Shown piece after piece: positions 59,005 through 64,000 of a DNA stretch of 64,000 bases (position 1 is the stretch's first letter; every line of letters begins with the position of its first letter). A program made the translations under genes and the position numbers. This stretch comes from an uncultured Clostridium sp. GTDB taxonomy: Bacteria > Bacillota > Clostridia > Lachnospirales > Lachnospiraceae. A model generated the notes under the pieces. It saw only the letters and a program-made list of their open reading frames with translations. It had not been told where the DNA came from and made no database searches. The stretch lies in NCBI GenBank assembly GCA_900549235.1, contig URNT01000017.1, positions 1 through 64,000 on the forward strand, in the 5' to 3' direction.

Positions 59005-60658
59005 GAGATATAAGAGAGTTCCTGTTGTGGATTTTCCGGAGCGCACATGGCCGGGGAAGGAGATTGAGAAGGCGCCGGTATGGTGCAGCGTAGATCTTAG
59101 AGATGGAAACCAGGCTCTGGTGGAGCCTATGGTGGTGGAGGAGAAGGTGGAGATGTTCAACCTTCTTGTAAAGCTGGGTTTTAAGGAAATTGAGGTAGGC
59201 TTTCCTGCCGCTTCTCAGATCGAGTATGATTTTCTCCGTACTCTGGTGGAGCGCAGGCTGATCCCAGATGATGTGGAGGTCCAGGTGCTGGTGCAGTGCA
59301 GGGAGCATCTGATCAAACGGACCTTTGAGGCTCTTAAGGGAGTAAAGAAGGCCATTGTACATATTTATAATTCCACATCTACCCTTCAGAGGGATGTGGT
59401 ATTCCATAAGGATATGGAGGAGATCAAGGATATAGCCATCATCGGCACCAAGCTGGTGCAGCGCTATGCGGCTGAGTGCGATACCCAGATCCGTCTGGAG
59501 TATTCTCCCGAGAGCTTTACCGGCACAGAGCTTGATTTTGCCCTGGACATCTGTACGGCAGTGCAGGAAACCTGGGGGGCCACGAAGGAGAACCCCATCA
59601 TCATCAATCTTCCGTCTACTGTTGAGATGAATACACCTAATGTATATGCGGATCAGATCGAGTGGATGAATACCCATTTCAAGAATAGAGAAAGCATTAT
59701 TTTAAGTGTTCATCCTCACAACGACCGGGGAGAAGGTGTGGCTGCTACGGATCTGGCCCTTCTTGCAGGTGCGGACCGGGTGGAGGGCACTCTCTTTGGA
59801 AATGGGGAGCGCACCGGTAACGTAGACATTCTTACAGTTGCCTATAATATGTTTTCACAGGGCATTGACCCGGAGCTTCATATTGAAAATATCAGGGAGA
59901 TCGTTGAGGTATATGAACGCTGTACCAAGATGAATATCCCGCCCAGACATCCTTACGCAGGCAAGCTGGTATTTACCGCCTTTTCCGGCTCCCACCAGGA
60001 TGCCATCAATAAGGGGATGCAGGCCCTTCATGAGAGGAACGGACAGTATTGGGAGGTTCCCTATCTGCCCATCGATCCCAGCGACATCGGCAGGGAGTAC
60101 GAGCCGATTGTCCGTATCAACAGCCAGTCCGGCAAAGGCGGCGTAGCATTTGTGATGGATACCTTCTACGGATTCAAGCTGCCTAAGGGCATGCACAAGG
60201 AGTTTGCTGATGTGATCCAGAAGATTTCTGAGAAGCAGGGCGAGGTTGCGCCTGAGCAGATCCTGGAGGAGTTTAAGAAGGATTATCTGGAGCGGAAGGA
60301 ACCCATTCATTTCCTCAGGTGCCGGATCACTGATACAGAGACGGGAGAGGGAGAATTTGCCACCCTGGCTAAGGTTACCTATACGGATCATGGCATGGAG
60401 AAATACTTCGAGGGCATTGGAAACGGTCCGATCGATGCGGTTCAGAGAGGCTTAGAGGATGCCCTTGGCGTGCATATCAAGGTGCTGGATTACAGCGAGC
60501 ACGCGCTGGGTTCCGGTTCCGGCGCTCAGGCCGCCTCCTATATCCACCTGGTTGACCAGGATACAGGAAAGGCCACTTACGGCGTGGGCATCAGTTCGAA
60601 TATTACAAGGTCCTCTATCAGGGGAATTTTCAGCGCGGTGAACCGGTTGTTTTATTAA
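58991..60658 (+). CDS. leuA: 2-isopropylmalate synthase
   Basis: 555 aa from ATG 58991, which has GGAGG at the right spacing; an ATG 15 bases earlier overlaps that SD. Catalytic barrel start VDLRDGNQALVEP, metal HPHNDRGEGVAATDLAL, GTLFGNGERTGN, then a C-terminal regulatory/dimer domain (from about 430). It is the long, yeast-like type-2 form. Condenses acetyl-CoA with 2-oxoisovalerate; separated by 45 kb from leuB. Confidence 0.95.
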   Translation: MLNYKRYKRVPVVDFPERTWPGKEIEKAPVWCSVDLRDGNQALVEPMVVEEKVEMFNLLVKLGFKEIEVGFPAASQIEYDFLRTLVERRLIPDDVEVQVLVQCREHLIKRTFEALKGVKKAIVHIYNSTSTLQRDVVFHKDMEEIKDIAIIGTKLVQRYAAECDTQIRLEYSPESFTGTELDFALDICTAVQETWGATKENPIIINLPSTVEMNTPNVYADQIEWMNTHFKNRESIILSVHPHNDRGEGVAATDLALLAGADRVEGTLFGNGERTGNVDILTVAYNMFSQGIDPELHIENIREIVEVYERCTKMNIPPRHPYAGKLVFTAFSGSHQDAINKGMQALHERNGQYWEVPYLPIDPSDIGREYEPIVRINSQSGKGGVAFVMDTFYGFKLPKGMHKEFADVIQKISEKQGEVAPEQILEEFKKDYLERKEPIHFLRCRITDTETGEGEFATLAKVTYTDHGMEKYFEGIGNGPIDAVQRGLEDALGVHIKVLDYSEHALGSGSGAQAASYIHLVDQDTGKATYGVGISSNITRSSIRGIFSAVNRLFY

Positions 60659-60674
60659 GAGATTGGGATGAATC

Positions 60675-60709
60675 AAGGGGCATAGTCAGTTTGGCTATGC
60701 TCCTTTGCT
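60675..60709 (+). terminator. Terminator of leuA
   Basis: AAGGGGCATAG and CTATGCTCCTT, 11-bp stem, then TTGCTGAT. The group II intron remnant begins 6 bases further. Confidence 0.75.
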
Positions 60710-60712
60710 GAT

Positions 60713-61550
60713 GTGCGCCTGGCGGCGCACGTTTCTTAGTATGATGGGCATGCCGTCAGTCTGTGGTGAAAGTCCACAAGGGGCATAGTTGCCGACGAAC
60801 CCCATAACGACTCCCAAGGTTTACATCGTGAGGTGTAGGCGAGAAGAAGGGATAGCAAAATCACGCTATGCAGGTGACATCGTACTGCTGGCAAAGAGTG
60901 AACGTGCGGCGGAACGGCTACTGGAGACCAGTACGCAATATCTGGAAGAGATACTGGGGCTGAAAGCGAACCGTGAAAAGAGCCGGATGACCAGTGTGTT
61001 CGCAATCCGAAATTTTAAGTTTCTTGGCTTTTGTTTTGGGAAGAACGGAAAAGGGATTTACGTCCGTGTCCATGGAAAGTCACGGAAGAAAGCCAAGGAT
61101 AAACTGCGCCAGCTTACTTCCCGGAGCAGGTGTGGAATTATCATCCGAACCATGGAGAAGATAAAAGTATACATCAGAGGATGGCTGAACTATTATGGGA
61201 TAGCGGACATGAAGAACGACATCGAAAGCCTGAATGGATGGCTGTACCGCCGGATAGGAATGTGTATCTGGAAACAGTGGAAGCTACCAAAGACAAGGAT
61301 GAGAAAAATGATTGTTCTGGAAGTAGACAGCTATTATGCGGCAACAATTGCCTATAACCGCAAAGGTTACTGGTTTAACGCCGGGAACAAAGCGGTCAAT
61401 TGGGCTTTAAACCAAGAAAGACTGATAAACTGGGGTTTTTATGATCTGGCTACAGCGTACCAGTCTCTGCACATCAACTATTGAAACCGCCGTGTACCGA
61501 ACGGTACGCACGGTGGTGTGAGAGGACGGGAGCTAATCACTCCCTCCTAC
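60713..61550 (+). mobile_element. Group II intron, internally deleted
   Basis: The 5' end GTGCGCC with GCGGCGCAC hairpin and the region to about 60845 look like domain I of a bacterial group II intron. The 3' end holds domain V (61489-61520, CGCCGTGTACC-GAAC-GGTACGCACGG) and domain VI with the branch-point A in GGGAGCTAATCACTCCC, ending CCTAC. At about 840 bases it is far shorter than a full element (about 2 kb or more); most of the ribozyme middle and the N-terminal half of its protein are gone. Inserted right behind the leuA terminator. Confidence 0.8.
60849..61484 (+). pseudogene. C-terminal fragment of intron reverse transcriptase/maturase
   Basis: Residues start inside the RT palm with RYAGDIVLLAKS, where the catalytic YADD is changed to YAGD, so the polymerase would be dead. 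LKANREKSRMTS, FLGFCFGKNGKG, the maturase X domain (GWLNYYGIADMKNDIESLNGW and following) and the C-terminal part ending HINY remain. The frame extends upstream to an ATG at 60789 through ribozyme sequence and has no real start. The fragment is about half of a full protein. Confidence 0.85.
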
Positions 61551-61605
61551 TTAATTTTTGGGAATGCAGAATGATATGAAAACATATAAAGCGTTAAGCC
61601 CCATA

Positions 61606-61633
61606 TTGAAATCATAAAAAAGTGTGTTAAAAT
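61606..61633 (+). promoter_or_regulatory. Promoter of the Crp/Fnr gene
   Basis: TTGAAA, 16 bases, TAAAAT. Confidence 0.5.
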
Positions 61634-61711
61634 AGAACGGTATTGTCATTTATATAGAAAAACAGGGGAATCAATAAACGCGAAGTGATTTTCGATGAAA
61701 GGAGTAAATAA

Positions 61712-62377
61712 ATGAAACGATCTAATGTTACCCCTCCTGTGGAGCGGAATCCAGAGTTGGAGGCATTGATTCGAGCGCATGGAACCTTGTCGGTTTATCC
61801 GGCTCATAAGATATTTCTGGAACCAGGTGATGACATAGATCACATTTATTATATTCTTGAGGGACGCACCCGACATTTTATGATGGGAGAGGATGGAAAC
61901 GAACGGGTTCTTTACATTTTGAATTCCGGCTGGTTTTTTGGTGAGGCACGGGCCTATGAAGAGGAGTCTACAGGGCTTTATTCACAGGCAGATATCCGAA
62001 CAAAGGTCTATCGGATACCATTAGCGGAATATCAGAAACTGTTTGATGAAAATAAGATGTTTCGAGATGCTGTTATGCACAGCTATGCCAGAAAAGTGCT
62101 GATCCTGTGCGGGGAAATTGAAAATATTTCGTTTTGTTCCAGTAAGGAGCGTTTAAAGCAGATTTTGTGCTCAATTGCGGATACGGATAGGCTTTATGAC
62201 GGAAGCTGGTATAATCTTAAGGTTCGATATACACAATATGAGCTGAGTGTGATTCTTGGTATTGCACGAGGAACTGTAAATAAGCTGATGAATGAGCTTT
62301 ACGATGAGGGAATCATCCGCAGGCTTAATAAGGATATACAGTTTCACAGAGAGTCTTATAAAAAAATGAAACGATAA
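61712..62377 (+). CDS. Crp/Fnr-family regulator
   Basis: 221 aa. Cyclic-nucleotide-binding-like jelly roll at about 20-135 (YYILEGRTRHFMMGEDG, WFFGEARAYEEES) and a C-terminal Crp-type HTH at about 150-215 (YTQYELSVILGIARGTVNKLMNELYDEGII). No Fe-S Cys cluster of the FNR kind is seen. Probably controls the DHDPS-family gene downstream, ahead of which lies a palindrome. SD AAAGGAG. Confidence 0.86.
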   Translation: MKRSNVTPPVERNPELEALIRAHGTLSVYPAHKIFLEPGDDIDHIYYILEGRTRHFMMGEDGNERVLYILNSGWFFGEARAYEEESTGLYSQADIRTKVYRIPLAEYQKLFDENKMFRDAVMHSYARKVLILCGEIENISFCSSKERLKQILCSIADTDRLYDGSWYNLKVRYTQYELSVILGIARGTVNKLMNELYDEGIIRRLNKDIQFHRESYKKMKR

Positions 62378-62401
62378 ATTATGGATAGCCAGGTATCATG
62401 C

Positions 62402-62441
62402 AAAAAAGGCAGACTTCTCAATAGAGATCTGCCTTTTTTGT
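62402..62441 (+). terminator. Terminator of the Crp/Fnr gene
   Basis: AAAAAAGGCAGA and CTGCCTTTTTT around a loop, U-rich tail on both strands. Confidence 0.8.
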
Positions 62442-62507
62442 ATGAATAAAAGAAATATTCTAAAAAAATAAATAAGCAGAAACATTAGACAGATAAATGT
62501 AAGGTGT

Positions 62508-62520
62508 ATGACACTGTCAT
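62508..62520. promoter_or_regulatory. Palindrome ahead of the DHDPS-family gene
   Basis: ATGACA-C-TGTCAT, two 6-base arms about a single base. Overlaps a weak promoter (TTAGAC 62485, TATGAC 62507). A likely site for the neighbouring Crp/Fnr regulator, inferred from position. Confidence 0.4.
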
Positions 62521-62583
62521 CTGTGCGATTGCAGATAAAGTGATTTAGATTTATGATAAAAGAAATTAAAGGAGGTAATTGTT

Positions 62584-63501
62584 ATGATAAATTTACAGGG
62601 TTCGTGGGTTGCAATGCCGACTCCATTTACGGAGGATAACAAGGTTGATTTTGATGGTTTTTCAGTATTAATCGACAGACAGATCAAGCATGGGACCTCA
62701 CAGCTCTTTATTCTGGGCTCGGCTGGCGAGGTGACACTTCTTTCACAAGAGGAAAAGGAAACGATAGTAAGAGAGGTAATCCGGATGACTGCTGGGCGGA
62801 TTCCCATATTTTTCAGTGCGTCAGCGTTTACAACTGAGGCATCTGTAAACTTTGCACGTTACTGTGAGAAGGAAGGGGCTGATGGCGTTGTATTTACAGT
62901 ACCTCCTTATGTACTGGTGCCTCAGATGGCGGCTTATGCTCATTTGGATGAGTGTATGAGTGCGGTGAGTATCCCATGCGGTATTTATAATAATCCATCC
63001 CGCTTAGGTGTACAGGTCATGCCGGAAACAATTAAAAAGCTTGCAGACCGGCATGATAACTTTGTTGTAGATAAGGAGGCTCTTCCCAGTGTGGAACAGC
63101 TGGTGCAGGTGCAGAGACTCTGTGGCGACAGAGTTCGGATCATGTGCTGTGATTATCCTAAATATTCAATTGTACTGCCCACACTGGCTGTAGGAGGAAC
63201 GGGAACCGCAAATATTGGTGGAAATATTATTCCGGAAGAGGCTTCACTTTACTCCAGGCCATGGACAAATATGCAGATTGTTGAGGAATGCAGAGAAAAT
63301 TACTTTAAATGGTTTCCTCTGCTTCAGGCTCTTTATACCTTCTCAAATCCGATTGTGATAAAGGCTGCCCTTAATATTTTAGGACTTCCAGGAGGGCATT
63401 TGAGAAAGCCTTATCAGGATTACTCAGGCCAGAGGCTTCAGGAATTAGAAAAAATGCTGGGCGAAATGGGAGTGATTGATAAGTATGGGGTGAAGGGATG
63501 A
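62584..63501 (+). CDS. DHDPS/NAL-family aldolase, not a true DapA
   Basis: 305 aa TIM barrel of the dihydrodipicolinate synthase/N-acetylneuraminate lyase superfamily. Schiff-base Lys in FVVDKEA, the Tyr in IYNNPSRLG. Where DapA has GTTGE with two catalytic Thr, this protein has GSAGE, so lysine synthesis is unlikely. It should cleave or form a 2-keto acid; substrate unknown. Coupled to the following flavoprotein (ATGA overlap). SD AAAGGAGG. Confidence 0.85.
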   Translation: MINLQGSWVAMPTPFTEDNKVDFDGFSVLIDRQIKHGTSQLFILGSAGEVTLLSQEEKETIVREVIRMTAGRIPIFFSASAFTTEASVNFARYCEKEGADGVVFTVPPYVLVPQMAAYAHLDECMSAVSIPCGIYNNPSRLGVQVMPETIKKLADRHDNFVVDKEALPSVEQLVQVQRLCGDRVRIMCCDYPKYSIVLPTLAVGGTGTANIGGNIIPEEASLYSRPWTNMQIVEECRENYFKWFPLLQALYTFSNPIVIKAALNILGLPGGHLRKPYQDYSGQRLQELEKMLGEMGVIDKYGVKG

Positions 63502-64000
63502 CAGAACGGCTGATTGTAATTGGAGGAACTGCTGCTGGATTGAGTGCGGCATCAAAGGCAAAGAGAAATGATCCCGCTATTGATGTAAAGGTATTTGAAA
63601 AGAGCGGCTATATCAGCTATGGTGCCTGTGGACTTCCGTATTTTGTGGGAGGAACTGTTCCTGAAGCGGATGCGTTGATTTCTATGACACCTGAACAGAT
63701 GGAAAAAAAGAGAGGGATTGTTACCTTTCGTCGTCATGAGGTTTGCAAAATTGATCGGGAAAGGAAACGGGTTCTGGTGCATTGTTTGGAAAATGGAGAT
63801 AAGACATGGCATACATATGATAAGCTGGTGATAGCTACAGGGGCAGAGCCTGTTGTGCCTGACATTCCTGGTATTAAAAGCAAAGGCGTTTATTTTCTGA
63901 GGACAGTAGAAAACGGAATAGAGCTTCGGAAAGTAGCGATGCAGGCAGGAAAACGTGCAGTGGTGGTCGGAGGTGGATTTATTGGGCTTGAGATGGCTCA
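63498..64000 (+). CDS. CoA-disulfide reductase-like flavoprotein, cut by window end
   Basis: The first 167 residues of an FAD/NAD(P)-dependent oxidoreductase. FAD site VIGGTAAGLSAASKAKR, the single redox Cys in SYGACGLPYFVGG typical of CoA-disulfide reductase/NADH oxidase, second FAD motif LVIATGAEPVVP, and the NAD-binding VVVGGGFIGLEMA at the window edge. Start overlaps the previous stop. C-terminal half unseen; a fused rhodanese, frequent in this family, cannot be checked. Confidence 0.85.
   Translation, partial: MTERLIVIGGTAAGLSAASKAKRNDPAIDVKVFEKSGYISYGACGLPYFVGGTVPEADALISMTPEQMEKKRGIVTFRRHEVCKIDRERKRVLVHCLENGDKTWHTYDKLVIATGAEPVVPDIPGIKSKGVYFLRTVENGIELRKVAMQAGKRAVVVGGGFIGLEMA

Overview
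The window is a piece of a Gram-positive, probably spore-forming Clostridia chromosome, most like a gut Lachnospiraceae genome of moderate GC. This follows from gene content and signals: the rho-rpmE-DUF1385-prmC-prfA block, a class III fructose-1,6-bisphosphatase, strong SD sequences, sigma-A promoters with 17-bp spacers, SH3-NlpC/P60 wall hydrolases, a tRNA-Pro without encoded CCA, and sugar ABC loci under YesMN or LacI control. The species cannot be named from sequence reading alone.

Layout. 0-1.6 kb: a decayed anti-sigma-like gene and a secreted cell-wall-binding protein. 1.6-10.3 kb: a visibly AT-richer alpha-galactoside locus (YesN/YesM two-component pair, substrate-binding protein, two permeases, GH36 alpha-galactosidase, no ATPase), bracketed by a nearly identical 106-bp direct repeat of the 3' end of the wall-binding gene. 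10.5-13.2 kb: an M28 peptidase and a GNAT acetyltransferase. 13.3-21.5 kb: leuB-ilvD-ilvB and then serC-serA-DUF1015. 21.5-27.1 kb: M23 peptidase, butanol-type dehydrogenase, double-RDD membrane protein, a broken AlbA_2-type gene, an MBL hydrolase and an unknown membrane protein. 27.1-31.4 kb: fbp, a DUF1700 protein and two tandem SH3-NlpC/P60 hydrolases, each with a WalR-box-like site. 31.4-39.1 kb: an Asn-rich microprotein, rhodanese, two YfcE phosphoesterases, an rRNA methyltransferase, a C1 protease, rdgB, tRNA-Pro, a polysaccharide deacetylase and rarA. 39.1-39.6 kb: a compact type I toxin-antitoxin locus (38-aa holin-like toxin with a convergent antisense RNA). 39.6-45.0 kb: rho, rpmE, DUF1385, prmC, prfA. 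45.06-54.1 kb: a second AT-rich island for D-allose or a related sugar: two divergent sister LacI regulators around three palindromic operators, ATPase, permease, alsE, alsK, binding protein, rpiB/alsI and a second ROK protein. 54.3-58.7 kb: rfbA-rfbB-rfbD-glmM. 58.7-61.6 kb: leuA with a possible leader peptide, then a deleted group II intron. 61.6-64 kb: a Crp/Fnr regulator, a DHDPS-family protein and a CoA-disulfide-reductase-like flavoprotein cut by the window end.

How it fits together. The core supplies branched-chain amino acids and serine, gluconeogenesis, cell-wall precursors, dTDP-sugars and translation termination. Two catabolic islands feed hexoses in: alpha-galactosides are imported and hydrolysed by GH36; D-allose is imported, phosphorylated by AlsK, isomerised to allulose-6-phosphate and epimerised by AlsE to fructose-6-phosphate. 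The most rewarding unexplained items are the type I TA locus, the twin-LacI operator array, the 106-bp repeats bracketing the first island, the promoter-downstream WalR boxes, and the leuA leader.
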